The position numbers were made by a program, and so were the translations under genes. A DNA stretch of 64,000 nt from Rhabdophis nuchalis. Taxonomy: Eukaryota; Chordata; Lepidosauria; Squamata; Natricidae. The notes beneath the pieces are model-generated. The model worked only from the letters and a program-made list of their open reading frames with translations. It ran no database searches and had not been told where the DNA came from. Where the stretch lies: the NCBI GenBank assembly GCA_039707465.1, contig CM077644.1:78514875-78578874 (forward strand), given 5' to 3'. Below are positions 24,424-37,724 of the stretch, in pieces (position 1 is the first letter of the stretch; every line of letters begins with the position of its first letter).

Positions 24424-24995
24424 CAGAGATGGGATTCTCCCGGTTTGGACCGGTTCGGGCGAATGATCAGCTGGGAACGAACCGGTTCCCTCCAACGATC
24501 AGCTGGACCTGCCCACCCGTCCCTGCTCTAGCATGTCCTTTATTTCTTGCTTTCTAGCTCATCTCAATCATGCAGCACAACTGATTCCATCCCCAGTTGT
24601 TTTACTTAGCTGTTTGACTTGGAAGCAGTGGTGGATTATGACCGGTATGCCCCAGTACGGTGCTCCGGAGGGCCCACCCGCACTTCTTTACTGGTATTTG
24701 AGCTCTTTGGGGTTTCTGCGTATGCACATAGAGCGTACGGCGCCTGTGCGACACTCCGTTGAGCAGCTGGAGCATCACAGAGGCGTTGCAGAGCATCACA
24801 GGTAGTAAGTACACATGTACACGCTGCATGCATTCATGTGGTGGATGCCGGGCCCTGTTGCACCATACTGGTTGCACCACCACTGCCTAGAAGGTAAGCA
24901 GCTGAGCTTCTAAATGCTCCATTTTCAGCGCTGCACACTCATGCAAAGCATACATGCACACAAAGTGCTCTCTCACTGAACCGGTCCATGGGGAG
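24424..24995. mobile_element. Partial hAT-type element with a second one inside
   Basis: Left end CAGAGATGGGATTCTCCC with ccggtttggaccggttcgg, and a matching gaaccggtcc near 24980 on the right. A related element is inserted at 24626-24885. The right boundary is uncertain. Confidence 0.45.
24626..24885. mobile_element. Nested hAT-type element
   Basis: Ends CAGTGGTGGATTATGACC / GGTTGCACCACCACTG; flanking octamers cttggaag and cctagaag share 6 of 8 bases. The interior resembles the element at 33113-33448 (gccccagtacgg, gtgctccgg). Confidence 0.6.
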
Positions 24996-25782
24996 TGGCT
25001 CTGGGAAACAACACCAAAGGTTTCTGGGTTACATACAATGCTGTAGCTTCAGGCTGTGTATAAAGAATGAAGATCACATACAGCCGCGGTTTAAGGGAAA
25101 GAGTCAAAATATGAAAGACAGCATCCGTGGTGTCAAAAGCCAATTCCCTCTCCTTATGTGAATATGTGAAAGAAACCATGTCATCCATACATTCAAAAGT
25201 GTGAGCTTTTAACCACAATGCCAAGTCGAATAAACTGAACTGAAAAGCTATATAGTTTTTAAAAAAAAATAAAAAGAGAACATGGCTAATAGGATTTGTA
25301 AGATAAGGGGATGAAGAATTTATTGCAAAAATAATTATTTATATAGGCTTAGTGAAGCAAGAAGAAACAATAACAGATGGTTGCTATACAAACCAATTGA
25401 TTTGAGTGTGCCATAGTAATACCCATAATTATAGGATAATTGGATTTGATCATGTAAACATGACAGAGAGTTTAAAGGATTAGTATTTTTATTCTTGAAG
25501 TAATAGAATAGTGATCACTGTTGGACACAATTTTGACCACTGAATTCAACCACTAAGACATTTAAGTAGTCTATCTTCTCTTTGGTCTTTAAGTTTCTTA
25601 ACGCCAATATTTTTTGAGCACCAGTTTTGGTTGGAAAGTAGTGGAAATCATACTGAATTTTATTAATGCATATGATGGAATCTGTCTAATCACCTTTTAT
25701 ATTCTGTATGTTTACCTCATGGGCTGAAAAATAAATTGAAGCCAGTTAGTTATGAAGATCCTTGACAATGGAGTGTCTATGT

Positions 25783-26035
25783 CAGTGATGGCTAACCTTT
25801 TTTGGCTCGCGTGCCAAAAGCAGAGGTAGCACAGGGGGGTCGTGCATGGGCGTTCCACACCCATAATGCTATGTGCACGACCCCCTTCTTTTGGCGTGCT
25901 TTTTTCACCCTCCCCAGGCTCCAGAGGCTTTCTAGGAGCCTGGGGAGGGTGAAAACAATCTCCCCTCACCTCCAGAGGGTGAAAAACATGCGCACTGGAG
26001 CTGACAGGGCAACGCCTCGCATGCCCTAAGAAATG
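25783..26035. mobile_element. hAT element fragment, CAGTGATGGCGAACC family
   Basis: Begins CAGTGATGGCTAACCTTTTTTGG and shares tggcacgcg/tgccctaagaaatgg-type blocks, reversed, with the complete copy at 55734-56125. It lacks a clear second end. Overlapping frames on both strands are not genes. Confidence 0.6.
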
Positions 26036-26337
26036 GTTCTGCATGAGTAGAGTATTCTCAGAGTTTCATGTGGGCCCTATTAAAATATAAAAGGAATTTG
26101 AGAGTACAAATAACACCAAGAACCAAGCAAATTTTTATTTCACAAGCAAAGTCAACTAATATAGGATGTGTCAATGTGAAAAACTAATTGCCCAATCGCT
26201 TCAATCAATTGAAGGAAAACCAGAAACACGTTTATGAGCACTGTATCTAATAATCAGGATTTCTCAGGCCTGTAACCTCTAAATCAGAGATGTCCCACTT
26301 TGGCAACTTTAAGACTTGTGGACTTCAATATTTAGAA

Positions 26338-26474
26338 CAGAGCTGTCAAACTCATGTCAACATGGTGTTGTCACATGATGTATCGGGACTTTCCCCCCAT
26401 TTCGCTATACCGGGCATAGGCATGGCCAGTGCGTGATGCATCTGGCCAAGTGGTCTGGGAGTTCGATAGCCCTG
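26338..26474. mobile_element. Nested hAT MITE, CAGGGGTGTCAAACT family
   Basis: Ends CAGAGCTGTCAAACTC and the right side GGGAGTTCGATAGCCCTG; flanked by atttagaa (26330-26337) and atctagaa (26475-26482). Family members: 30403, 41496, 42384. Confidence 0.8.
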
Positions 26475-26538
26475 ATCTAGAATGTCCAAGCCACTATGAC
26501 TGCCTGGGGAATTCTGAGAGTTAAAGTCCACACTCTTA

Positions 26539-28655
26539 TTTATTTATTTATTTATTTTATTTATTTATTTATTTTATTACATTTATATCCCGCCCTTCTC
26601 CGTAGAGGACCCAGGGCGGCGCACAGGAGATTTAAAAACATACAAAAATAGAACATAGATAAATAATTTAAAATATATATTAGATCCCAAACCTGTGCTA
26701 AAACCAATTATTAATTAAAACCCAATTTAAAACTTTTCTAAAAGTCCCCATGGGAGGTTAGTCTAGGCCGGCTTGATTAAAAAAGTATGTCTTTAGACAT
26801 TGGCAGAAGAGGCGGAGGTCGTCCGGAGTTCAGGGGGTAGGTCATTCCAAAGGGCAGGGCCCGCCACAGAGAAGGCTCTTCCCCTGGATGTCGCCAGTTG
26901 GCATTGTCCGGCCGACGGCACCCTGAGAAGGCCCTCTCTGTGGGAGCGTATCGGTCTAAGGGATGTATGGGGCACGAGACGGTCTCGCATATAACTAGGC
27001 CCTGAGCCATGGAGCGCTTTAAAGATGGTCGTCAAGACCTTGAAGCGCACCCGAAAGACCACAGGAACCCAATGCAGCTCGCACAGGATTGGTGTTATAT
27101 GGGAGCTTCTGGTAGCTCCCGTAATTACCCGCGCGGCTGCGTTTTGGACTAGCTGTAGCTTTCGAGTGCACCTCAAGGGAAGCCCCATGTAGAGAGCATT
27201 ACAGTAGTCGAGACGGGATGTCACAAGAGCTTGAGTGACTGTGCGAAGGGCAGCCCGGTCCAGTAAGGGGCGCAATTGGCGCATCAGGCGTACCTGATGA
27301 AATGCCCCCCTGGCCACGGCTGCCACATGGTCCTCCAAGGACAGCCGGGAATCCAGGAGGACACCCAAATTGCACGCCCTCTCCATGGGGGCCAATGTTT
27401 CGTCCCCAATGGCCAGAGTTGGAGTGATCTGGCTGAACCGGGGTGCCGGAAACCACAGCCACTCAGTCTTGGCAGGGTTGAGCTTGAGTTTGTTACCACC
27501 CATCCAGATCCGTACGGCCTCCAAACACCGGGACAGCACTTCGACGGCATCGTTGGAGTGGTCTGGGGTGGATATGTACAACTGAGTGTCATCAGCGTAC
27601 AGATGGTACTCCACCCCAAAACCACGGATGATCTCACCCAGCGGCTTCATATATGTGTTGAAAAGGAGGGGCGAGAGGACTGACCCCTGAGGAACCCCAC
27701 ATAGGAGGGGCCTCGAGGTCGACCTCTGCCCTCCCGTCAACACATATTGCGACCGACCAGAGAGGTAGGATGAGAACCACCGCAAAACGGTGCCTCCCAG
27801 CCCCAACCCCCCCAGTCGGTGCAATAGGATACCATGGTTGATGGTATCAAAAGCCGCTGAGAGGTCTAACAGGACTAGGATAGAGGAATAACCTCTATCC
27901 CGCGCCCTCCAGAGATCATCAACCAACGCGACCAATGCCGTCTCGGTACTGTGACCGGGTCGGAAGCCGGACTGGCGTGGGTCTAGATAATCAACTTCCT
28001 CCAGGTGTCGCGGAAACTGTTGGGCTACCACACTCTCAACAACCTTCACCAGAAAGTGAAGGTTGGAGACCGGACGATAGTTCGCTAATAAAGCTGGGTC
28101 CAGGGACGGCTTCTTGAGGAGGGGCCTCACCACTGCCTCTTTCAAGACGGAAGGTAAGGACCCCTCACTCAAAGATGCGTTGACAATGCCCTGGAGCCAG
28201 CCTCGTGTCGTCTCCCAGGATGCCAGTACAAGCCAGGAGGGACACGGGTCCAATAAACATGTGGTCGCCCTAAGTTTCCTTGACAACCTGTCCATATCCT
28301 CGGTGGTAACAAAGTCAAACTCCTCCCAAGATGGAACCTCAAGACTAGTCTCGGACAGTCCCACAGGACCACTGTCGATGGAGGGTAGCTCATTCCGAAT
28401 CCGAGTGATTTTCTCCTGCAGATAAATCCCAAATTCCTCTGCTCGCCCTTGTAGAGGGACTTCCCGCGGCCTCTGGTGAAGGAGGGAGCGGGTCACCCCA
28501 AACAGGGCGGCAGGGCGGTTATCTGCGGATGCAATTAGGGTGGCACAATACTCACGTTTGGCCACCTTTATCGCCACTAAGTAAGCCCTAATATGGGTTC
28601 TCACTAGTGTTCGGTCGGCTTCGGAGCGAGAGGATCTCCATCTGCTCTCTAGGCG
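26539..28655 (-). mobile_element. L2 LINE, 5'-truncated, antisense
   Basis: A 2.1 kb L2 copy with tail (AAATA)n-like at 26539-26577, the conserved 3' terminus (gaagggcgggatataaat) and most of the reverse-transcriptase frame. It sits inside a MITE with at least a 5-bp duplication tctta (26534-26538 and 28656-28660). The 5' UTR and endonuclease are missing. Confidence 0.85.
26793..28655 (-). pseudogene. L2-type reverse transcriptase (ORF2), truncated at both ends
   Basis: About 620 continuous codons on the minus strand. Visible reverse-transcriptase blocks in order: NYRPVSNLHFLVKVVE, GFRPGHSTETAL, LDLSAAFDTINH (first catalytic Asp), CGVPQGSVLSPLLF, YHLYADDTQLY (catalytic YADD), KLKLNPAKTEWLWF, then the L2 C-terminal region LDYCNALYMGLP, ELHWVPV, FKALHGSGPSYM and FSVAGPALWNDLPPELR. 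It would copy LINE RNA at a nicked target. The endonuclease is absent through 5' truncation. A frameshift after PPELRTT replaces the usual last 15-20 residues. The first few codons (28656-28670) come from the flanking MITE, not the LINE. The frame is unusually long for a dead copy, implying recent insertion. Confidence 0.9.
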
Positions 28656-28693
28656 TCTTAAAGTACCCAAGGTTGAGCAATCCAGTTCTAAAT

Positions 28694-30290
28694 CTTACAA
28701 ATGTTGGCTCTTCTCCATATAATGAAATTCTCTCTATACAGATTCTTAAGGCAACCATGGTCCACTAAAATAGATTTATGAGAATTATCTACCTTCAAAA
28801 AAATGGCTGGAAAAAGTTTATAACATTATTTCAAAAGCACTGGGGTTTTACTGGTTTACAAACAGAGATGTAGTTTTAAAATTTAGATAAGAGCACATCC
28901 TCCTAAAATGACCATTCTTTCTATCAAAGGCATTCTAAGTATGAAGTGACCAATTATACAAAGTCAAAAGGATGACACCAAGGCATCTTAAAGCCACTCT
29001 AATTTGGCAAAAGTCATGATCCAAGCATTAGTGAAGATCAGGATAAAAATGGGATTCAGGTGGGAATAGCAAGAAGGAAGTAATCTCTCCCTAAAAATGG
29101 GAAAGTTTTTCAAAGATACCCTATAGAACTTTGCAGGAAAATCCTAGGAATAGATGGGTCAAAGTGGAGTGTGGGAGTCATTCTATCTGTAAAAAATTAT
29201 CTGCACTCCACAAAAAGCACTTCATGTCAATATTTAAGTCACAAGGTTGGAAGGTGTTGCTGTTTCAGGACTTGCCCAACTTGAAACCAGCTTTGTATCT
29301 CTAATGGTCTGTTTCCTGGCAGATAAAAATTCTAGGGATATTTTTTAAAAGGAGTTTTTCTTCTTTATCAATGAAGAGACCTGGCAGTTCACCATTTTCT
29401 ACAAAGGAAATAAAAATGAAAATAGTCCTACAGTATTTTGAAAATAGCTTGGTTGCAGAATTTGGGTAACCCCATACCTTTCTTCCTAATAAATCTTGCT
29501 AAAGAAACTCTGAGTCTATTGTGCTTTGAAAAGCAATTACTTTTGCTTTGAGGCCAAAAACCTGACTGTCTCAGGGTTTAGGCCATCTGTCGATCAGTTC
29601 AAACTGAAGTACAAATGAGTTATGCAGCAAGATAATGACCTCAAACATATAAGCCAGCCTAGAAGAAAAAGGATGGTGAAGAAAAAACTCAATGGTTGAA
29701 ATATCTGAATCAAACTCTAAATCAAAACCTCATAAATTCCCCAAAGATGGAAAAACCATATCTCAAAATTACATTCTTTCCAATAGTTATGCTCTATAAT
29801 GATTATATTCAACACAGGAATAAAACACAAGGTGTCAGTTTTTAAACAATAACAACAGCAATACATGTATAAAATACAATAAGAATGGGACCATTTTCAA
29901 ATGGGATGGGCATTCTTCAGCTAATTTCAATAATCCATTCTGAATATCCAAAGCAATAATTGAGATCATAAAGGGAGATCTAAAAACAATTGCTTCATTA
30001 TGCTTGGGAGACTACTGTCTATTTGTTAGAGTTGCAAAGTTTCAGCAACAAGTCTCCAAGCAACATTCTGAGCACATTTTAAGAACAATTGGCCATTGTA
30101 CACAGAATGCACATAGGTTATTGCAGTTCTCAAATAAAGCCTTTCAAATGTACAATCTCCAATGCCTTGCGGTGTGATGCCATTATCAGATGTATTTCTC
30201 AAGCACTTGCAGATAAGAAAAAAAAAACTTTTCGGTGTCCTAACAACCTCTATATATTTAATTTGCAAGATTGATAGGTCTTTGATGCTT
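28694..30290. other. No gene seen
   Basis: Unassigned AT-rich sequence of about 1.6 kb without recognisable transposon ends or exon-like frames; the frames at 30026-30274 cover the same bases on both strands. Confidence 0.5.
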
Positions 30291-30293
30291 TCT

Positions 30294-30396
30294 GAGGTTA
30301 GTTGTTTTCTTGCAGACGTTTCATTCCCAAACTAGGTAACATCATCAGTGCTACCTAGTTTGGCTAATGAAACATCTGCAAGAAAACAACCAATCT
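30294..30396. mobile_element. Foldback MITE-like repeat
   Basis: Arms gttgttttcttgcagacg ... aactaggta and tacctagtttgg ... tctgcaagaaaacaac pair around a 15-bp centre, giving a hairpin of about 38 bp with a few mismatches. No family name known to me. Confidence 0.6.
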
Positions 30397-30402
30397 CATC
30401 TG

Positions 30403-30520
30403 CAGGGGTGTCAAACTGACCACCTGCAGGTCAGATGTGTCACATGCAGACCACACCCACCCCAGCTCTGTGAATGTGACATAATGTGACAGCAACATAT
30501 TGCGGCGAGTTTGACATCTG
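30403..30520. mobile_element. hAT MITE, CAGGGGTGTCAAACT family
   Basis: Ends CAGGGGTGTCAAACTG / CGAGTTTGACATCTG, and the same cacatgc...cccaccccagc interior as relatives at 41496 and 42384. The flanking octamers do not match well, so the duplication is decayed. Confidence 0.7.
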
Positions 30521-33104
30521 TGTCATAGATCATCAGGGATCCTTCATTTCAACCCTGAGCAACAAATATTCTTTATTTTTATTTCCAAGATTTCTAGCCA
30601 GCAAACTAGTATCCAGACTGACTGGTAATTCTGAGAATTATAGTCCCAAAATATCTGGAAAGGATCCAATTAGAGAAGACTAGGAAAGAATCCCTCCTAA
30701 TCAAAGTCTTTCACAAAATGGTGAGTCTGTAAAGATGATCTCTCTCTCTCTCTCAAAAAAAAAATTAAAACTATGACTTCACTTTCTGTATTCTGCTGTG
30801 TAGTGCCTAAAGATCATTGTATTACTTCCATAAGAAACTTTCCACAGCTTATATGGGATAATACCACATCTGACACTGGGAACCTTTAAAACCTCCTTTT
30901 CAGGGCTAAAATTCAGGTAAAGTATTTGAACAGTTGTTTCTGTCATAGTGGTATACTTATTCAGTTACGATCAGTAACTGAGACATCTTGGATATTTTGT
31001 CCAGCCCTGAGACCCCAGATAGAATACAGGGAACTAAAAGTAAATGTAAGGCTGATAGGAAATGCCTGTCTCTGAGAAGACATAGCTAGAAGCGCTGTTT
31101 AGAAACCCATTGAGGGATGGAAAGTACTGTTGGAGGAAAGAGTGTACTTTTGGTTTCACCTCTCTTGATGACATATAGCTCCAGAAGAAAGGGTTTGAAA
31201 TGGTTTTCCTGGTATCCACTTTGGTGATTTCTTTATACTGTCATGTCCACATCTGGCATTGTCCTGAAAGTAGAATTGGAGAAATCAAGGAAAGGGTAGG
31301 AATTTCCAAGGAGCAGTATTTGAAAATATTGCCCAGGGAAAAAAAATGCAAAGGAAGATAACAGAAAACTCAGCTATTCCTAGTTATTCTTCATTTTCTT
31401 GCTATTTGGATGTTTCTGTTGTGAGTTCTTTTAATTATACAGCAACAATTATGCGGCAACAATGGTGCCCACATATGTCTGCCTGACATGTGGCAGAACA
31501 TTTCATGCCCGTATAGGCCTTACCAGCCACCTGTAGACACATTGTGGCCAGCCCACAACCTGTTAGGTGTCAAGGTCCTCTTTGAACACGATGGACGAGC
31601 ATCATCACAGCAAGAAGGATCTTTGCAAATCCTAAACAACCATGACCCAGATAACTGAGAATCTCCATAGATCTTTGCAAGTCTTTTGTATGTTTCTTAA
31701 TACTCAGCTGAAAAGCTTGTGTCCAAATCTGGGATATGAGAAAAAGCAGGAAAAAAAAAAAGTCTTAGGGAGGTCTGGTATTGCTTTTTTTCTACTGTAA
31801 TAAACCGTAGTGAGTTTCTTTCCTTCTGTTTTGTATCATTGTTCCTTCTGTGTGTACATACAAATGGAAGTATATTTATATCTCAGCAATCCAAACCCTC
31901 TTCAAGTCATTGCTTGTTCAATTCAAACCAAAAAAAAAGTAATCACTGTATTGTTTGCCTCATTCACGAAACCAAGTTATTTTTTTAAGGCCTACAAGTG
32001 TTTAAAAATTTAATGCAGTTCACTGAGCATCTTCCAGGATGTTTTCAAGGCATTTATCACTTTGCAGCATGCCATTTTCAAATACATTTCACACTATATG
32101 CTGTACAGAGATATGAGTGGAGAAGATCCATAGCCTATGAATACCAGTGATGCATGGAAGCGTCTCAGGAATGACAGTGTGTGTGTGTGGTGTGTTCCAA
32201 CATAGTTCTGGAATGCCTTGAGCAATTTCAACCAAACCTGGTACACAGATGAACTTACTCTCTGGTAACAGATACTGGGGGGGGGGGGATAAGATACCCC
32301 TAACATCCCTCGGGGTGTGTGTTCTGTTAATATACAGCCTGTTGTGCCTTAGAATGGCTTCTACCGTACTGCTGTAAAATGGCTTCTATGGTACAGTACA
32401 GTGGAGTTGCCATGGCAAGGGCTTCACAGTAATCCACAAGGGGGCTCCCTCTGGTAAGGGGAAAAATCCAACATTAGAAATTACGTTTAGTCTGGGATTA
32501 TTTTTGAGGACAAATGTATGGATTAGGATAAATAAAGACCCCAGCAAAGCCGGGTTATCAGATAGTTTCTAAATAATAATGGATTCAACATCTATGAGGC
32601 TACAATCCAACTTTAGTTCATGGGAATAGGAGAGCATCTATAGGGACATCACCAGACAGTAATTACCCAGAGCAATTCTGACTAATTTGCTTTTCCAAGC
32701 ATGGAGGAGAAAAAACTGGAAGCCATGCTAAACTGGGCTACACAAGGAATCACATTTCGTTAAAAACTATCCTTCAACATGTTAAAATAACAATTATATT
32801 GGTAAGTAATCTCTACCAAATCATAGTACAGTAAATCAATAGATATGAGATTAAACCCCACCTACAAATTACATAAATCCATATGACCACGATAGCCAAG
32901 TCTGCCCCTAGGTTCTGTCTTGATTTACCTTCCCAATAAGCAACTGAGTCGGAAGATCATTTAAAAGCCGTTTATTAGGGTACTCTGATAAAGTGGGATC
33001 TCCCTTTGAAAAGGGAGAGCCTCGTGACCCATCTTACATTCCTTTTTATAGTTAATACAAAAAAGAAAACGCAAGCAGACAGGGTAAGAGTAACCCTCTT
33101 TTCA
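30521..33104. other. No host gene; one LINE zinc-finger relic inside
   Basis: About 2.6 kb of mostly unassigned AT-rich DNA. It holds (CT)n near 30740, short GT runs near 32180, and a decayed zinc-finger-coding stretch at 31459-31563. Sequence from about 32884 looks like part of an older repeat that resumes after the hAT at 33113-33448; I could not classify it. Confidence 0.4.
31459..31563 (+). pseudogene. C2H2 zinc-finger relic, probably from a LINE ORF
   Basis: The plus-strand reading gives TYVCLTCGRTFHARIGLTSHL, then a stop (TAG), then THCGQP. The spacing is exactly C-X2-C-X12-H-X3-H. The TAG falls within the last H-X3-H loop, where such fingers usually have Arg. The FHARIGLTSHL style resembles the single finger near the C-terminus of certain LINE-encoded proteins more than host KRAB-type arrays, which would have several fingers and TGEKP linkers. 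Neither is seen here. No surrounding frame survives. Which LINE clade it came from is not clear. Confidence 0.5.
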
Positions 33105-33112
33105 GTGGTGGG

Positions 33113-33448
33113 TTCCGGATTCCATTTCAACCGGTATGGTTGGAATGGCCCGGCGTCACCCACTTGGACGCGCACGGAGTGCACACACACATGTGCGGCA
33201 CATACATGCATCATACTTACCTGCAACACTTCTGTAAGCCTCTGCGATGCTCCAGCTGCTTGGCGGAGTGTCACGCAGGTGCTGTACGCACTACGCTCAT
33301 GCGCAGAAGCGCTGAAGATTTAAAAGTACGGTAAGGAGAGAGGGTGGGCGGGTGGGCCTTCCGGAGCACCGTACCGGAACGGTGTCCGGTGCTCCGGGCT
33401 GGCTCCGGTACACCTGTACTGGGGCGTACCGCCTCAAACCCACCCCTG
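33113..33448. mobile_element. Non-autonomous hAT-type element
   Basis: Ends CAGTGGTGGGTTCCGGATT / GCCTCAAACCCACCCCTG; flanking octamers cctctttt (33105-33112) and cctcattt (33449-33456) match 7 of 8. The interior is GC-rich with gtgctccgg blocks shared with 24626-24885. Confidence 0.75.
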
Positions 33449-34304
33449 CCTCATTTGTACAGTAAGTCAACTATAAAGCTTGTCCATGAAGAGGCAAACC
33501 AGGCACCAGTTATCATTAACAGACTTTTCTTATCACAGCTAGTCTCCAGCCATCCTTCTGTAGCTTACTTTTTCAGTTTAGGAATGTTAGAAGTGGTCAA
33601 TTAATCCATACAATGATACGATAAAAGATTTCTTATATGCCAGTCTGGAATGAGCCTGAACATCATTTTAAAAGAGAGAAAATAAATCAAATTAAAATAC
33701 GAAGGAACTATGTTAGTTAACAAGTTATAAAATCCCATCAGTTATCATAAACTAGCAATGGCTCGCCAGAATTTTAGGCAAAAGATGGTTGGAACTGAAT
33801 TGTGGACTTTCTGTGTCCAAATGAGATGCTCTAAAATTATGTATGGCAGTGAAAAGCAAGGATAACCTGGAGAAAGTAGACTAGACAGCCTGAATTATCC
33901 CCTTCTCTCCCAAGTATTAGAACCCGGTGTCATTCATTGATTGGAAAGAGATTTAGAACAATCCAAAAAAAGTGCTGAACTTCAAAGACAGAGAATTCAT
34001 TAGCATACAACTTGGTGAAGATTACTGAACTGGATTGCTTTAAATGGGATTGGCTGAATCTGTAAAAGACAAGTTTATTAGTTTTCAAAATCGAGTCAAT
34101 ATCACTTCTGAGTTGGGAAAGCATGTCCTCAAATACCAGTTGCAGGAAGACAAGAGTAGGAGAAAGAATTTATTTCCATTTCCTGCACCTGACTGGACAT
34201 AGTGCTAGAAACATAGTGCTAGTTTAAGGTGGACCTCAATCTGCTAAACAGAACTATTCTTTGTTCTTATGTATCACCAAAACATCCATTCCTTATAACA
34301 GATC

Positions 34305-34466
34305 AGAACAGAATAACAGAATTGGAAGGGACTTTGGAGGTCTTCTAGTCCAACACCCTGCTCAGGCAGGAAATCTTATACCATTTTAGGCAAATGGTTG
34401 TCCAATCTTTTCTTAAAAACTTCTGGTGTTGGAGCATCACAATTTCTGGAGGCAAGTTATCACTCA
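34305..34466 (-). mobile_element. CR1 LINE 3' end, antisense
   Basis: Antisense of the CR1 terminus: ggaagggactttggaggtct, gtccaacaccctgctcagg and tctggaggcaag correspond to 18430-18590. 5'-truncated, non-coding. Confidence 0.85.
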
Positions 34467-35074
34467 CCTATCCCCTCCCCTTGTTTCTTTGTAGGCTAAG
34501 GGATTATGGGCAAACTGTATACATCTAGTATTTTGAACTATACCCCACCCCCCCATATTTGATGCCACTTTTACAATTCACTCATTCTAGCTGAATGGCT
34601 AAGAGGTATGGAAGGGCATGCGTATCAAGAGCATGATATTTGGGGATTGGCTGTGAATTAGTCCATGAATTAAATATTGTTGATTATGAATCAGATAGAT
34701 GGTAATCCCAGACATGACCTTTCCAAATCACTTTTCCTAGGAGATGCAAAGCTTTTGGATATCTATTGGCTCATATATTAGAAGGCTAAAAAAGTAACTG
34801 AGCTGGGAATCTAAAAATTCTTGGTTCAAGGAAAACTCCTTCTCAGCTTCTTGCCTGATGCAATCTGATGATAATAATGCCGCAAGTATGTATGTATGTA
34901 CATATGTATATATACCATCCATCTCACTGTCAAGGGACTCTGGTTCTGCATAATGGTTGACTGAATCCAAAATCCATGATGCTTCAAAACTATTTTGAAA
35001 TGTCTATTGGGATATATATTTCTGTGTTCTGTTGTCACTTCTTCGAGTCCTTTGAATCTGCATTGGGATTATAC

Positions 35075-35883
<809 letters not shown>

Positions 35884-35891
35884 GATTATAC

Positions 35892-37085
35892 CGCTGCAGT
35901 GAGTGCATGCACCACTAAAATTGCCGAGGCATATCATTCTCACAGATATTTTTTAAAATTCTGTTCAAGAATAGTTTTGTGGTTTCTCCTCCTTTTTTAA
36001 GAGCTGCTGTACTTGTGATGAGGTTACCCTCCTAAACAGGAACGTATTGACCACCCCCCTAATTTATGTTTCTACAGTTATATTGCATGGGGTAGGCTGT
36101 GCAGTTTCAGTGAGTTGCTGCTGTGCTTAGATCAATGGGATGCCGCAGTGCTAATCAATGTTTCAAAGCTAATACCTTTTTAAAGCAGAAAAATTCCACA
36201 CCAGCCTTGTTGACTGCTCCCAAGAAAGTTAATCATTCCAGAGGGATTCGAGTCATCTATTCTTCTGAAGCAAACTAATCCATGTAGAAAACAGCAGAGC
36301 ACTTGTGAAAATAAATTACCGCAATCCCTGAGCCAGTTTGGACTCTTCTCTCTTATCCAGGGTCCTCATGGAAAAGTGTGATATTGATTTCAAGGCATCT
36401 TACTCCCAAGGAAAAGGGTGAAAGATTATATCTTTAGTCCATGTTTTCAAAAGCACAAAATGGTTATCTCCATTAGACAAGAACTTGACCTTTATGTGGT
36501 GCTTAACATCATTTTTAATTCAATGAACCACCCAGAGACATATTATTTCTTTACAAGGTTTATACTTTGAAATTTATTTCTTGGGGTCTTCAGCATAATT
36601 TGATATGGGGCAATACACGGCTTGTCTTTCACCTGTTGTGGGAAAAAAACACAACCGAGAGCTGAGAATGATTAAAAGGTTGATGTTTGAGAAATTCCTC
36701 TCTTCTTACAAAACGTGAATTCCGGTAGGATAAAATTGATGGAATGGTGCCTTTGGGTTATTTATCTTTCAAAAACAGAAGATATCATCTTCTGTTATCT
36801 GTGTTAAAGTGTACAGATACTGCCCAGAGTAGGAGTCGAATCATTCTGTAAAGTTGCTTTTACGCGAATAGCATGCTTTATAGCAAATCTATTGTAGAAT
36901 ATCTCTAGGGTATTTTTGGCGACACAGATTTTTGCGGTCCACGTTCTGCATGAGAAATGTAAAGATTAATCTAGTTTGAGGAGCTTTTTTTTTTTTTTTG
37001 CATTTCTGAGTTACCCTCTTATTTTACTAGAAATGGTTTGAAATGGTCCTGATGGGAGTCACTAATTAGAATGGGAATTAAGTCC
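35892..37085. other. No gene seen
   Basis: AT-rich, no transposon ends recognised. Simple T-run at 36988-37000. Confidence 0.5.
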
Positions 37086-37345
37086 CATGATCTGGCAGAG
37101 GAGGCATGCTGTGGGTCCCACCTATTAGGGAGTTACCCTTGGCAGGTTCTAGGGCCTTCTCTGCTGTGGCACCTGCCTTATGGAATCTTCTTCTGCCAGA
37201 AGTGAGGATAACTCCACCTCTTTTAACCTTCTACAAGTCCCTCGAGATCTTTCCATCAGGCCTGGGGTGCCAAATAACTGCAGAAATTTTGCAATGGCAT
37301 CCTTAATGTGGCTAACACCATCTTCTCTATTTATGCACTTTTAAA
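37086..37345 (+). mobile_element. L2-type LINE fragment, ORF2 C-terminus
   Basis: The plus-strand frame at 37106-37306 reads GSRAFSAVAPALWN.LLPEVR followed by a leucine-rich stretch, matching the FSVAGPALWNDLPPELR block of the L2 copies on the minus strand elsewhere. It is old and contains small gaps. Confidence 0.75.
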
Positions 37346-37349
37346 AATA

Positions 37350-37724
37350 CAGGTGGGTCCTTGATTTATGGCCACAACTGAACCCCAAAATTCCATTGCT
37401 ATGCAAGACAGTTGTTAAGTGAGCTTTGTCCCATTCTACGATCTTTCTTGACACAATTGTTAAGTTAGTAACACAGTTGCAAAATGAATCTGGCTTCCCA
37501 ATTGACGTTGCTTTTCAGAAGGTCGCAAAAGGTGATCACATGACTGTGGGACACTGCAACCGTCACAAGTACATGCCAGTTGCCAAGTGTCTGAACTTTG
37601 ATCCCATGACCAAGGAGATGCTTACACTGGTCATAAGTGTGAAAAATGGTCATGTCACTTGTTTCAATGTCATTGTAATTTTGAATGATCCCTAAACAAA
37701 TTGTTGTAAGTTGAGGACTACCTC
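37350..37724. mobile_element. Tc/mariner-like MITE
   Basis: Left end CAGGTGGGTCCTTGATTTATGG and right end TGTAAGTTGAGGACTACCTC are imperfect inverted repeats, and TA dinucleotides flank both ends (37348-37349, 37725-37726). TA target duplications are typical of Tc1/mariner. The interior repeats ttgttaagt-type units and the palindromic-looking ttgatc/gatcacatgac. Relatives: 42704, 43232, 52575. The frame at 37426-37695 is not a gene. Confidence 0.65.

Larger units (their letters stand above)
26285..28685. mobile_element. Palindromic hAT-type MITE split by two insertions
   Basis: The left end CAGAGATGTCCCACTTTGG (26285) and right end CCCAAGGTTGAGCAATCCAG (28685) are flanked by ctctaaat (26277-26284) and ttctaaat (28686-28693), 7 of 8 identical. 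The MITE is interrupted by another hAT (26338-26474) and by an L2 LINE (26539-28655). Removing both restores the usual MITE layout. Confidence 0.8.
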
